Origin: Aurantiochytrium sp. KH105 | Lineage: Eukaryota > Sar > Bigyra > Thraustochytrida > Thraustochytriidae | DNA length: 64,000 bases | Assembly: GCA_003116975.1 (NCBI GenBank) | Contig: BGKB01000021.1 | Span: forward strand, 496,001-560,000 | Direction of reading: 5' to 3' | Shown: positions 39,831-49,088 of the stretch, piece after piece | How positions within the stretch are numbered: position 1 is the first letter of the stretch | How the letters are laid out: each line of letters opens with the position of its first letter | Position numbers and translations under genes: made by a program | The notes under the pieces: generated by a model | What the model was told of the DNA's origin: nothing | The model's database searches: none | The model's input: the letters and a program-made list of their open reading frames with translations, nothing else

Positions 39831-42800
39831 ATGGGGGATGCGCGGTTTGTGACGGACTACGCGAAGTCGTCGCGGTCAACGTGCCGCAAGTGCAACGAAA
39901 AGATCGAAAAGGGCATCCTGCGGCTCGCCATGATGGTGCAGAGCACGGTCCGCGACGGCAAAGACCCGCATTGGCACCACTTTGACTGCTTTTTCGCCAA
40001 GCCGCGCGGCATTTCGAGTACCGCCATGCTCAAGGGTTTTGGCGGCCTACGCCCTGACGACCAACACAGGGTCACTGAAGGCATCGAAGGAAAGACAGCA
40101 TCAAAGGGCACCAAGCGCAAGAGCACTGCTGAGAACTCGCCAAAGAACAAAAAGACCAAGGCAGCTTCTACGGAAAAATCCTCATCTGAAGCCGAAGCGG
40201 CAGCCCCGAATGCCCCTTTTGCTGCCCAGAGCAAAGCGTTTTGGACCATCAAAGACGAACTCGATGCCCATGCAAGTCTCGCAGAGCTCAAATCCATGCT
40301 CAAGCGCAACCGCATCCATACCAAGGGCGGCGAGCGCAAGGATACGCTCGTGCCTCGTGTTGCCAAACTGATTCAGTTTGGTGTCCCGCCAAAGTGCTCG
40401 GCATGCGAATCGCCCTGGCGCTTGCGCTTCAACGAGGACTCAGGACTTTGGTACTGCGGCTTCCGTCTTGAATACTCGCGCTGCCCATACACGATTCCGC
40501 CGCAAGAGTTGGCCACCGAGCCCTTTTCACTGCCGAAACCCAAAAAGAAAAAGAAGAAGACCACGAAGAAAAAGCAGCCGCAGCAGAAAAGGAAGAGTGC
40601 GGCGGCCACCACAACGAAAAAAGCAGTCAAGAACAAGGTGTCAACCAAAAAGGCTCCTGCAAAAGCAAAATCTGCCAGACAGAAGGCTTCAGAACCTACG
40701 ACGGGCACCAGCACTCGCGTGACGAGGCGATCCGCTCGTCTGACCAGGAGCGCTCTCCGAGCACTTGCCGAAAAGGATGACGAGGAGGAAGAAAAGAAGC
40801 AAGAGCAAGAGGAGAACGATGCCGGAGACGAAAATGCCGATACTAATGTCAATGCGGCAGAGGACGACGAGAATGAAGATGCAGATGATATGGAAATTGA
40901 TCAACAAGGACAAGAGGAAGAGGAAGAAGAGGAGGAAGAGGAAGTCGTGGGAACGCCATTCGAGCAGAGCATTGCGCGTCTCGGTAAAGAGTTCGCCGAG
41001 CCCCGCAAGCCAGTGGGCAAGTCCGAGGGCGCGCCGGCGGAAGCGGCATCCACCGAGCCCGCCAAGATCTTCTCTGGCTACATCTTTTCCCATGCGCGAC
41101 CGGCCAAGGAATTGGCCAAGAGCGAGCTTGGCGACGTCCGCAAGCTCATCGAAGACAATGGCGGCACGTGGAGCGCGCGCGTCACGTCTCAGGTGCACTT
41201 TCTCATTGAAGATCCGAAAAAGTACTCTGCCAAGGCCTCCAAAGTCAAGACGGCGCTCAAACACGACGTCCACGTCGTGCGCGAGTCGTTCATCAAGCAG
41301 AGCATCAGCAACAAGACTCTTCTTGATTCAGGCAAGTTCCGACTTGACGCAAAGAGGCCGTCTGGAAATCACCCGGGCCAGGACGACGATGAAATCGACG
41401 CCGAAGAAGAGGAAAAGGAAGTTGTGCCCGAGGGCGCACGAGTCGCCGTGCACAAGAGCGCACGCAAGGCCCTCGGAGACGCCGCTCGCGTCCTCGATTT
41501 GGGCGGCGACAACGTCTACCACGCTGTGCTCTCCAAGGCCGACATTGAAAAGAACCAAAACTCGTTTTACAAGATTCAAGTCGTCTCTTTACATCACGCA
41601 TACCACGTGTCCTGCGAGTATGGCCGCACAGGGACGAATATTCGCAATAACAAGCTGACGCCGTGCAGATCTGGCGTCGAGGCCAAGAACGAATTCGAGC
41701 GCATCTTTCTCGACAAGACGGGCAACGAGTGGAAGAACCACCGTCACTTTGAGAAGCAGGCAGGCAAGTTCGAGTTCATTGAGACACGCCTTCTTGATGC
41801 CACCGAAGTCGCGCGTGCGCTGGCCGCCAAAAATCCAAGCGCGGCCAGCAAGCACATTGCAGAGTGCAAACTGCACTCGCGCGTCGTCGATCTCGTCGAG
41901 CTCATCTTTGACAAAAAGCTCATGGAGTCCGCGATGATGGAAATGGAAATTGATCTGCAAAAATTCCCCCTCGGAGCTCTCACTACGCAACACGTTGACA
42001 AGGGCTACAAGACCCTTTCTGAGATTGCTGACGTGCTCAGCGGTGAGACGTCTTTACGCGACGCGGCTCGCCGGAAGCAGCAGCTGCTCGCGCTTTCGAA
42101 CAAATTCTTTCATCTCATTCCGAGCCAGAGCATTTCATTGATCGACTCGGACGAGATGGTGAAGAAGAAGGTCGAGCTTGTCGATGCCCTGCGCGATATG
42201 GAAGTTGCCGCGCGTTTTCTCAGCGATGAAGACGCCGCTGCGCGTTCGACAAGGTCCGAGGCTGAGGAGAAGTACGACAAGCTCAAGACGCGCCTTGACC
42301 CTCTCGAGGTTGACGGCGTGGACTGGAAGCGTCTTGATGAGTGGGTCCAAAACACGAGTCGTAGCAGCTTGGGGGGGTTTGGTGCCTCGAGAGGAGGACT
42401 CAAGCTCGTTGACGCGTACGCGGTGGATCGCGAGGGCGAGGAGGCTCGCTTTGGAAAGAGCTCTGGCCTTGACAACCACAAGTTGCTCTGGCACGGGAGC
42501 CGCACCACGAATTACTGTGGTATCCTTTCGCAGGGTCTGCGCATTGCACCTCCAGAGGCCCCGCGTTCTGGCTACCGTTTTGGCAAGGGCGTCTACTTTG
42601 CGGACCTCATCTCCAAGAGTGCAGCGTATTGCCGTACGGCGGGTTCCTCGGACATGCTCATTATGGCATGCGAGGTGGCTCTTGGCACAGAGTACGAGGC
42701 GTATCGCGACGAATACATGGAGAAACCGCGCCCGGGTACGAACTCGACGCATGCCATGGGATCCAGAGTTCCGGATCCCAAGTGCGATCTCGTTACAGGT

Positions 42801-43010
42801 GATGGAATCACCATTCCTTCGGGCCCGCCCATCAACAGTGGAGTGCGTAGCTCTTGCAGCGCGAACGAGTTCATCGTCTATGACATCAGCCAGATCCGCA
42901 TCCGCTACTTGCTGCGCTTGTCAACGGACAGCAGCAAGTCGGCACCCGCAAAGGGGCCCGTTGTGCTCCCAACTGGTGAGGATGTCACTCCGAAGCCTGC
43001 GCTCGTGTGA
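39831..43010 (+). CDS. PARP1: PARP1-like poly(ADP-ribose) polymerase
   Basis: A 1059-residue nuclear enzyme that uses NAD+ to build poly(ADP-ribose) at DNA breaks. Domain order: one PARP-type zinc finger at about 10-90 (STCRKCNEKI and WHHFDCFF, C2HC); PADR1/zinc-3 region at about 135-225 (CSACESPWRLRF, WYCGF, YSRCPY); a Lys-rich then an acidic linker (about 230-380); BRCT at about 413-500; WGR at about 535-645 (VSCEYGRTGTN); regulatory helical domain at about 660-800; and the catalytic domain to the end. The catalytic triad is H888 (LWHGSRTTNY), Y922 (GVYFADLISKS) and E1013 (CSANEFIVYD), so polymer synthesis is expected. Human PARP1 has two N-terminal zinc fingers, and only one is present here. 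The first ATG was used. Confidence 0.97.
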   Translation: MGDARFVTDYAKSSRSTCRKCNEKIEKGILRLAMMVQSTVRDGKDPHWHHFDCFFAKPRGISSTAMLKGFGGLRPDDQHRVTEGIEGKTASKGTKRKSTAENSPKNKKTKAASTEKSSSEAEAAAPNAPFAAQSKAFWTIKDELDAHASLAELKSMLKRNRIHTKGGERKDTLVPRVAKLIQFGVPPKCSACESPWRLRFNEDSGLWYCGFRLEYSRCPYTIPPQELATEPFSLPKPKKKKKKTTKKKQPQQKRKSAAATTTKKAVKNKVSTKKAPAKAKSARQKASEPTTGTSTRVTRRSARLTRSALRALAEKDDEEEEKKQEQEENDAGDENADTNVNAAEDDENEDADDMEIDQQGQEEEEEEEEEEVVGTPFEQSIARLGKEFAEPRKPVGKSEGAPAEAASTEPAKIFSGYIFSHARPAKELAKSELGDVRKLIEDNGGTWSARVTSQVHFLIEDPKKYSAKASKVKTALKHDVHVVRESFIKQSISNKTLLDSGKFRLDAKRPSGNHPGQDDDEIDAEEEEKEVVPEGARVAVHKSARKALGDAARVLDLGGDNVYHAVLSKADIEKNQNSFYKIQVVSLHHAYHVSCEYGRTGTNIRNNKLTPCRSGVEAKNEFERIFLDKTGNEWKNHRHFEKQAGKFEFIETRLLDATEVARALAAKNPSAASKHIAECKLHSRVVDLVELIFDKKLMESAMMEMEIDLQKFPLGALTTQHVDKGYKTLSEIADVLSGETSLRDAARRKQQLLALSNKFFHLIPSQSISLIDSDEMVKKKVELVDALRDMEVAARFLSDEDAAARSTRSEAEEKYDKLKTRLDPLEVDGVDWKRLDEWVQNTSRSSLGGFGASRGGLKLVDAYAVDREGEEARFGKSSGLDNHKLLWHGSRTTNYCGILSQGLRIAPPEAPRSGYRFGKGVYFADLISKSAAYCRTAGSSDMLIMACEVALGTEYEAYRDEYMEKPRPGTNSTHAMGSRVPDPKCDLVTGDGITIPSGPPINSGVRSSCSANEFIVYDISQIRIRYLLRLSTDSSKSAPAKGPVVLPTGEDVTPKPALV

Positions 43011-43557
43011 GCCCGTCCCCCTACGCGTGAAAAATGTAAAAGAGACAACGATTTATGATGTGATATTGAGCTATGGCCATTATTATTCTCCAGCGCTGCG
43101 CGTGGTCGTGAGAACACAGACATTCTTGCTCGGCCTACCAGACAAGCCGGGGCTAGGGCCTCCGACTCGGTCAGACGCTGGCCATGGCCAAACGAACTTT
43201 CCTTGCTCTCTGGGAACTGCACGTCACTAGTGGAAGAACGGATCACCATGACTGCAATGCACCGTCCCGGCCATCCGTTTGGGAACTCGTACTACAGTGT
43301 CCAGCATCGGTCGACGTTGCTGCAACGAGCCGTAGGATCTCTGCCTACCCCATGTGGTTGGAACGAAGGGGTTCCTTCTGCCTAAGCAAGGGATGCGCAA
43401 ATTGCGGAGCACACTTTGCGCTTCGCCTCTTTTCGGACGAGATTGGAATAAAAGCTGCAGCTGCCTGCTTGCTTGCTGGCTTTTCCACGAGCGAGCGACG
43501 CGCAAAACCGTATCTGCAAGCAAGCAAGCAAGCTGACAAACAAGCAAGCGAAGAAGC

Positions 43558-43560
<3 letters not shown>

Positions 43561-43600
<40 letters not shown>
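43561..43600. repeat. (GCA)n trinucleotide repeat
   Basis: Thirteen GCA units in the presumed 5' leader of the next gene. Confidence 0.93.
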
Positions 43601-43601
<1 letters not shown>

Positions 43602-43605
43602 GGCG

Positions 43606-43692
43606 GTAAGTCCGCCGCCGTCGGCCTCAGCGGACCCAGCAGGAGCGAAGAGGAGCAGCCAAGAAGCCGGGAGCACACGCTCGTTCAGTCAG
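43606..43692 (+). other. Candidate 5'-UTR intron
   Basis: Strong GTAAGT donor and TCAG acceptor 87 bases apart, in the size range of the other introns in this window. It lies 20 bases before the chosen ATG at 43713. An alternative is that the open frame simply reads through. Confidence 0.45.
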
Positions 43693-43712
43693 GTATCTAC
43701 GCACCATATACC

Positions 43713-44360
43713 ATGTGGCAAGCCGTCTGGGCCGTGGAGAAGATGCCCGCGCTGCCCGTGCGCAGCGCGCTCTACTTGCGCACGGAACGCAAGCGCGCAG
43801 AGTACGGAGAGAAAGGCGAGAACTCCGTGTACGCTGACGCGCACAGAATCCGGCTACGTGTGAGCGAGGAGCTCATGGACGAAGTAGAGCACGAAGTTGT
43901 TCACACCGAGTTCGTGCGCGCCCTCTTTTCAAGTTGGGTCTTTGCGCCCGAGCGTATGCTCCTCGGACTTGTACGAAGAATCACCTCTCTTGATATTCCC
44001 GATGCTACGGTCAAAGACATTCGTGCTTGCGACTTTGACGACCACCCTGCAGACAAGGAAACCTACGACTTTGACCATGATGGTGTAGCCATGTTCAGGC
44101 TGATGGAGCGCAACGATAGCCCCAAAGAGTGTGAGTCGCTCTTTTCGTGGAACCCCAAGTCTCTAGGACTCACTTGGTTTGCCACAGCCCGTCGCCCAGA
44201 TGGGTACGACCTGTACTTTGGCAGCGGTATCGAAGTCCCTGATGCTTTCTACTTCAACCTCGCAAAGCAGTTCCATATTTGTTATGCCCGGTTGCTTCTC
44301 GCGGGGGCCGCGGCACAGATTCAGCATGACCATCCCGTGATCACCATTTTGGACGACTAG
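43713..44360 (+). CDS. Unrecognised 215-residue protein
   Basis: Starts MWQAVWAVEKMPALPVRSAL. The frame is open upstream to 43473, but that part translates the CAG repeat as polyserine and contains a likely intron, so the ATG at 43713 is preferred. Visible blocks are VVHTEFVRALFSSWVFAPER, SWNPKSLGLTWFATARRPDG and FNLAKQFHICYARLLLAGAA. The pattern of a conserved proline and tryptophan followed by a beta-rich C-terminus vaguely recalls DUF2867/SRPBCC-type proteins, but I cannot confirm this. No signal peptide or membrane segment is obvious. It sits between PARP and endonuclease III genes on the same strand, which is not evidence of shared function in a eukaryote. Confidence 0.7.
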   Translation: MWQAVWAVEKMPALPVRSALYLRTERKRAEYGEKGENSVYADAHRIRLRVSEELMDEVEHEVVHTEFVRALFSSWVFAPERMLLGLVRRITSLDIPDATVKDIRACDFDDHPADKETYDFDHDGVAMFRLMERNDSPKECESLFSWNPKSLGLTWFATARRPDGYDLYFGSGIEVPDAFYFNLAKQFHICYARLLLAGAAAQIQHDHPVITILDD

Positions 44361-45038
44361 AATAATAGATTAACGTAGTTGAAACTTTGCACATGAAGAA
44401 ATGGATTAGGCCTTCTTCAACCCATGGGACGATACGAAATTTCAAGTCTGCTGCTTGCTTGCTTGATTGCTTGCTTGTACGAAAACGCAGTAAAGATATG
44501 CAGCATGTAGCAATTATCCTTCGTTATTGTCAATCTTCGTGTTGAGATGAGGATGAACGCTGGGCAGAGAAATACAAAGTAGGCCCAGCTTGACCTAGAG
44601 ATTCTCTGCTCGTAGAGATCCTCTGGTCCCTGATCTAGGGAACTTTCTGGTCGCATGTACAGGACGCGAATGCTGGCGCTCATCCTGCAGCGTCGTGCGG
44701 CTGTAGTCAGACATCGTCGGGCTTTACGCTCTAGTGACAAAGCGCACATAGCAATTCAGGCATGCCAAAGGGGTCTAGCGACCCCATGTCGAGAGAAAAG
44801 AAGACTTCAACGATCGTTCGGTCCGGCTCATGCAAGCATGGTCCGCGCATTTTGAGATTGACGACACACGTTGGACATGCACCACGGCAAGTGCCACCAA
44901 ATGAGTGCCTTCGAGTGAGAGTGCCATAGCGAAGAAAGAAAAGAGAAAGAAAGCGCGGAATCGTCGTTTGGTTGTGAGATCAACCGAGATCAACTGTCTG
45001 TGACTCGTTGTCAAGCACACCAAAACGTCAACATTCTC
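44361..45038. other. Intergenic region upstream of the endonuclease III gene
   Basis: 678 bases with a TTGCTTGC-type stretch near 44450-44475 and no supported gene. A short frame at 44655-44855 with an IQ-like Arg-rich composition is too weak to annotate. Confidence 0.5.
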
Positions 45039-46322
45039 ATGCTTGGAGGCGCGCGGCGCGCGGCCCGGTCGGCGACCTCGGCGGCCAGGCTTAGCGGCGC
45101 CGGCGTCGGAGGCACCGGCAGCTGCGGAAGCACCGGCAGCGGGCGCCGCGGCGTTCTCGAATTGTTTGGACGCGGCGAGAACGACAGCATGGCAGTCACG
45201 CGCGCCAAACGCAAAGCAAGTGCGGCCAACCTTTGCGTGAGCGCTGGGAGCCCAAGAAGCGCTAGCGTGGCGAGCAGCGAGGCCGTGAGCGGAACGCAGG
45301 ACGCGGCAGCGACTCGCGATCCGCCAGACGAAGAAGAAAGGGTCTATGATCCGGCAACGCCCTCCGGGGGCGCGCGAACGCGGCGAAAGCATCAAAAACC
45401 TCTTGCGGCTGCCAATGTGGCTCCATCCGTGGAGGTGGCCGAAGACGTGCTTCGCAAGCATGCCATTCCCGACCCTCATGCCATCGAGAGGCAGCAGGCT
45501 CTTCTTTTGCGGCGCGAGAGACTCTTCAAGTCGAAAATGGCCGAAATCATTAGTAAATTCAATGGACCCCCCGCCACTTGGGAAAAGGAACTCGAGCTCA
45601 TCAAGGAGATTCGTGCGGGGAGAACCGCTCCTGTCGATGCCATGGGGGCAGAGGCTTGCGCTATTGACGATGAGGAAAAGGCATTTCACACACTTATAGC
45701 CCTCATGCTCTCGAGCCAAACGAGAGACCAGTCCGTTTTTGCCGCAATGCAAAAGCTAAAGGAGCATGGTCTCACCGTTGACAACGTAGCAAACACGGAC
45801 CAAGCCACCTTGACAAAACTCATTCGGAATGTTGGCTTTCGTAATCAAAAGGCGACCTTTATCAAGCTTGCTGCGGAGAAGCTTCGCGACGAGTACGACG
45901 GCAAGGTCCCTCGCAAAGTGGATGAAATAATGTCCTTCAAAGGCGTCGGCCCCAAGATGGCCTACCTCGTCCTGAACATCGCATTCAATGACACTACACA
46001 GGGCATTGGTGTTGACACGCACATGCACCGCATCTTCAACGTTCTAGGTTGGGCAGAATCGCGATCTCCAGAGGAGACGAGAATACAGCTAGAGCACTGG
46101 CTCCCTAAAGAGCATTGGGCCACGATCAACTTGCTCGTCGTAGGTCTTGGACAAATGGTTCAACAGCCCAAACGCAGCCAAACTTTTGAGCATCTCAGTA
46201 CGATGAGTGCCGAGCGCCAAGAAGAGGCGCTTACGTTTCTCCGGCGAATCGGGCTGAAAGACAAAAGCTCGCGCTCGGTCAAGTCTGAAGAAAAGTCATC
46301 GCAGGATAAGGAGTCAATGTAG
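45039..46322 (+). CDS. NTH1: Endonuclease III homologue (NTH1-type DNA glycosylase/AP lyase)
   Basis: A 427-residue protein with a long N-terminal extension. The enzyme removes oxidised pyrimidines and cleaves the abasic site in base excision repair. The helix-hairpin-helix is SFKGVGPKMAYLVLNIAF with catalytic lysine K306, and the catalytic aspartate is D326 in GVDTHMHRIFNVLGW. The C-terminus (GLGQMVQQPKRSQTFEHL) lacks all four cysteines that hold the 4Fe-4S cluster in most members. Some family members, such as yeast Ntg1, also lack it. The ATG at 45039 gives an Arg/Ala-rich start (MLGGARRAARSATSAARL) that looks mitochondrial, and a second in-frame ATG at 45189 (MAVTRAKRKAS) would give a basic, nuclear-type start. 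Frame extension upstream to 45000 uses GTG only. Confidence 0.95.
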   Translation: MLGGARRAARSATSAARLSGAGVGGTGSCGSTGSGRRGVLELFGRGENDSMAVTRAKRKASAANLCVSAGSPRSASVASSEAVSGTQDAAATRDPPDEEERVYDPATPSGGARTRRKHQKPLAAANVAPSVEVAEDVLRKHAIPDPHAIERQQALLLRRERLFKSKMAEIISKFNGPPATWEKELELIKEIRAGRTAPVDAMGAEACAIDDEEKAFHTLIALMLSSQTRDQSVFAAMQKLKEHGLTVDNVANTDQATLTKLIRNVGFRNQKATFIKLAAEKLRDEYDGKVPRKVDEIMSFKGVGPKMAYLVLNIAFNDTTQGIGVDTHMHRIFNVLGWAESRSPEETRIQLEHWLPKEHWATINLLVVGLGQMVQQPKRSQTFEHLSTMSAERQEEALTFLRRIGLKDKSSRSVKSEEKSSQDKESM

Positions 46323-46497
46323 AGAGAGGGTGCTCCTGAACAAAAAACATAAAATCCAATGTTTGTCATGGTCACGTTCAATCTTTTTTCGTTTTTGAGG
46401 ACAGCAGAGGGAGAGAGGATTCGTAAATTTCTTTTGGGGGGGGGGAGGAGAGGAAGAAGTGCTGCAAAGACCCCGAGGGAGCCTGAGGGAGGTTGTT

Positions 46498-47415
46498 TTA
46501 GGGCATTTGCACGTCGTGGTTGCGGAGCCATTCGCGACTTCGAAGATCTGCCTGGCGCACAGGTTCGGGAATGCGATAGGCGGAACAGCGCCGGACAACT
46601 TCAAGTGCAGTCTCGAGGCTGACCCTGTGGCCCTGTGAAACAAAGATGGGCTTCGATAAGGAAGCCAGCGGCAGTACAGCGCAGCCCCAGCAACGTTTCG
46701 AGGCGCCCACTAAACGCGTCGCAGTAAAACCCGAAGCGGCACGAGGCGTCTCTGCCAGCTGCGCCGCCATGACATCCTTTGTGATTCCGTCAACATGCAA
46801 AAATGTCTTGGCGACCCCAACGGTGCGCACGTCGAGTTCCACGCCTAAGTGACTTGCGAGCCCAAAGCCTTCGGGATGCATGATTCCATTTCCATCGACC
46901 AATACGACTTCCGGCAAGCGCAAATCTTGCTCATCTGGCCGATTTTCCGCAATGCGGGCCTCAAGACGCTGCCAAAGTGCCTTGAGGAACTTGACCTCGC
47001 GAAATGCCAGAAACCCTGCCACGTACGGCTCGTCCATTGTCACCAAGGCAAAGTCTTCGTACACCACTTTGAGCTCTTGCGCTGGAGAGTCGCTATTCGA
47101 GGAATGAAGAACCACGAGACTTGCGCAAGCCTGGTCAGTACCCTTGACAAAACTCACGTCCACGCCACCAAAGTATGTCCACGACGCCATGGCATCTCCG
47201 TCGTTGTTGTCGTCCTCGAGAGAAAGTCGTGCTCGAAGGGCCTGCTGCTCGTGCCGCCAGCCATCGAGCTTGGCAGCCAGCTCCGCGTCTTCCCCGCCGC
47301 TCTTTGTTGCTTCATGCGTTTGATCGTTAGTCGCAACTTCGGCGCCCTCGTGCCCGTCGGCACGTGCGGTGGCTGTCGCCATGGCGCTCGTCGTGTTGGA
47401 GCCCGCCATCGACAT
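46498..47415 (-). CDS. ENDOV: Endonuclease V
   Basis: A 305-residue nuclease that cleaves one bond 3' of inosine in DNA (bacteria) or RNA (animals). Acidic residues expected for metal catalysis are D86 (FGGVDVSFVKG), E140 (GFLAFREVKF) and D174 (VLVDGNGIMHPEGFGLASHL). The C-terminal family blocks are VSQGHRVSLETALEVVRRCS and RIPEPVRQADLRSREWL. The wedge motif usually written PYIP reads PYVA here. The first ATG of the frame is at 47415; another lies six bases further in. The upstream sulfotransferase stop codon ends at 47427, leaving just 11 bases between the two coding regions on the same strand. The 3' end converges on the endonuclease III gene at 175 bases. Confidence 0.94.
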   Translation of the reverse strand: MSMAGSNTTSAMATATARADGHEGAEVATNDQTHEATKSGGEDAELAAKLDGWRHEQQALRARLSLEDDNNDGDAMASWTYFGGVDVSFVKGTDQACASLVVLHSSNSDSPAQELKVVYEDFALVTMDEPYVAGFLAFREVKFLKALWQRLEARIAENRPDEQDLRLPEVVLVDGNGIMHPEGFGLASHLGVELDVRTVGVAKTFLHVDGITKDVMAAQLAETPRAASGFTATRLVGASKRCWGCAVLPLASLSKPIFVSQGHRVSLETALEVVRRCSAYRIPEPVRQADLRSREWLRNHDVQMP

Positions 47416-47426
47416 TCTTTCTGCGA

Positions 47427-49088
47427 TCAGGTGCTGCAAAAGGCTTCGTCTTCAGCCGCGAGGGGCGCGAAGTCAAGCGGCGGAAGTTGGCGCGCGTACC
47501 TGCGCCAGCGACCGGTCGACTTGCTGTACAGTGCTTGCGAGACTTGCGCGCGGCTGAGGGTTTGCGGGGTACGCGTCGAGGTCTCGTGTCGCAGAACGTC
47601 CTCGTTCCACTCCAGTTCGAGGTACGTGAGCACATTGCCGAGGACCCGACGCGGATCGCGCACGAGGTCTTCGTACGAGACGTCGAGCCAGTGGTGGCCC
47701 AGCGAGGACCAGAGATCCATCGTGTGAGCAAATCTTTCGATGCGCTGCGCACACCAATCCTCATGCAGGGCATGGTAACCGTAAATGCCATGAAAGGACG
47801 CCATAAATTGTGAAACGAGGACATCCCTTGGGTCACGGCGCATGACGAGAATTTTCACGTCCGGGTAATATGCGTGCATCATAGGAATGTGTCGCCAATT
47901 CAGAGGCAGCTTGTCCGTGAGGTAGCGCGGCATCCGCGTCGATCGCGCAGCGTCTTCCCCCGCTTGGTCAAAATAAAGTTCCGAAATGGCATCCAGGTAC
48001 AAGGCCGGAGATGAAGCATCTTCGATCGTGGAATTGACATCCAGCACGCACGATGACATGTTGAGCTCAAAGCCATTAGGACATTCTGCTTTGGGCGCCG
48101 CCAAAGTGTCAAACAACATTGTTTCGCCGAGACCATGGATTTCTGGATGCATGCTCAGCATCTGCTCAAGGAGGGTGCTGCCGCTGCGCTCGAGGCCAAC
48201 AATAAAGAGAGGTTTGCCAAGGGGGCGAGGCGGAAGAAGTGGCGATGCCATACGAGGTTGACCACTGAATCCAAGACGACGCATGGTGTTGGTGGCTCCA
48301 CGGAGATATGCGCGAGCGAGCAAGTCTCGCCGCGCCGCTTCATCACGTTCCTTGGCTTGTTCGCGTCGGATTGTATTGGCGCGACTTGCATGCGACCATG
48401 CCAAGTCGTAACTGGAAAGGCGATTCGACAGTCCTGAGAGCAAGTATTCAACGTCCGAGACGTGCTCAGCGTCTGGGGCATCGACCTCGATCTCCCCGCG
48501 TTGACGAACCCACGCAGACAGTCGCTCGTAGATGGTCTCAGTCGTCTCGAGCTCTGCAATCGCTGCTGCTTCGGCCCAGCGAAGGATGATACGCGCCGAA
48601 AGCCAAACTTGACTCGTATCTTTTGCAACGACGTTCGCTTTGACGCGCGAGTTCAAGATTTGGAAAATGCGTTCGTATGCGGCGCATGCAGCTAGTGACT
48701 GCGTGTACTCCTCGAGGAAATGCGTTGGGTCTAGCATGTACGCAATCTTGAAAGCTTCCATGGCTTGCGTTGGTTTTCCCTCGCGGTCTGTGAGCCCGTA
48801 CAGAGAACGGGCCCTGCCCAGCGTCGCCCAGGCTTTGGCGTTCTCCGTCGCCGCATTTGCACATCGCTCCGCCAGCCTTAGTTCATCTTTGGAGATGCCG
48901 TCGTGCAACTCATGTACCTCGAGGCGCAACTCTAACGCCGCGCACAACGCCGCAGCAGGTGGGTCCGGGCCAAGGTCCTGACTTGATACTTTGTTGGCAA
49001 CCGTCGCGCCTGCTGCGAACATCGCAAACACCGCCACCAGAGCTGCCACAACGCTTGTTGTTTGCGCTGCGCGCCTGGGAAACGTCAT
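47427..49088 (-). CDS. Type II membrane sulfotransferase (TPST/TPR-sulfotransferase-like)
   Basis: A 553-residue protein. A single hydrophobic segment at about 12-34 after a short basic start (MTFPRRAAQ) indicates a signal anchor, as in Golgi sulfotransferases. A helical, TPR-like region follows (AWATLGRARSLYGLTD, TQAMEAFKIAYMLDP). The sulfotransferase domain starts near 290: the 5'-phosphosulfate loop is FIVGLERSGSTLLEQMLSMH and the 3'-phosphate site is VMRRDPRDVLVSQFMASFHG. It therefore probably transfers sulfate from PAPS to a protein or glycan in the Golgi lumen. The ending SKSTGRWRRYARQL matches the family's C-terminal region. The acceptor cannot be predicted. The start is the first ATG. 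Confidence 0.9.
   Translation of the reverse strand: MTFPRRAAQTTSVVAALVAVFAMFAAGATVANKVSSQDLGPDPPAAALCAALELRLEVHELHDGISKDELRLAERCANAATENAKAWATLGRARSLYGLTDREGKPTQAMEAFKIAYMLDPTHFLEEYTQSLAACAAYERIFQILNSRVKANVVAKDTSQVWLSARIILRWAEAAAIAELETTETIYERLSAWVRQRGEIEVDAPDAEHVSDVEYLLSGLSNRLSSYDLAWSHASRANTIRREQAKERDEAARRDLLARAYLRGATNTMRRLGFSGQPRMASPLLPPRPLGKPLFIVGLERSGSTLLEQMLSMHPEIHGLGETMLFDTLAAPKAECPNGFELNMSSCVLDVNSTIEDASSPALYLDAISELYFDQAGEDAARSTRMPRYLTDKLPLNWRHIPMMHAYYPDVKILVMRRDPRDVLVSQFMASFHGIYGYHALHEDWCAQRIERFAHTMDLWSSLGHHWLDVSYEDLVRDPRRVLGNVLTYLELEWNEDVLRHETSTRTPQTLSRAQVSQALYSKSTGRWRRYARQLPPLDFAPLAAEDEAFCST

Larger units (their letters stand above)
43011..43712. other. Intergenic region with CAG repeat and a likely 5'-UTR intron
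   Basis: About 700 bases. A GCA/CAG run at 43561-43600 is followed immediately by GGCG and GTAAGT (donor at 43606). TTCAGTCAG ends at 43692, giving an 87-base candidate intron just upstream of the next start codon. No other gene is seen. Confidence 0.5.

Noticed and set aside
44655-44855. Short frame with an IQ-like, Arg-rich sequence
   Set aside because: 66 codons, single weak motif, no splice or start support.
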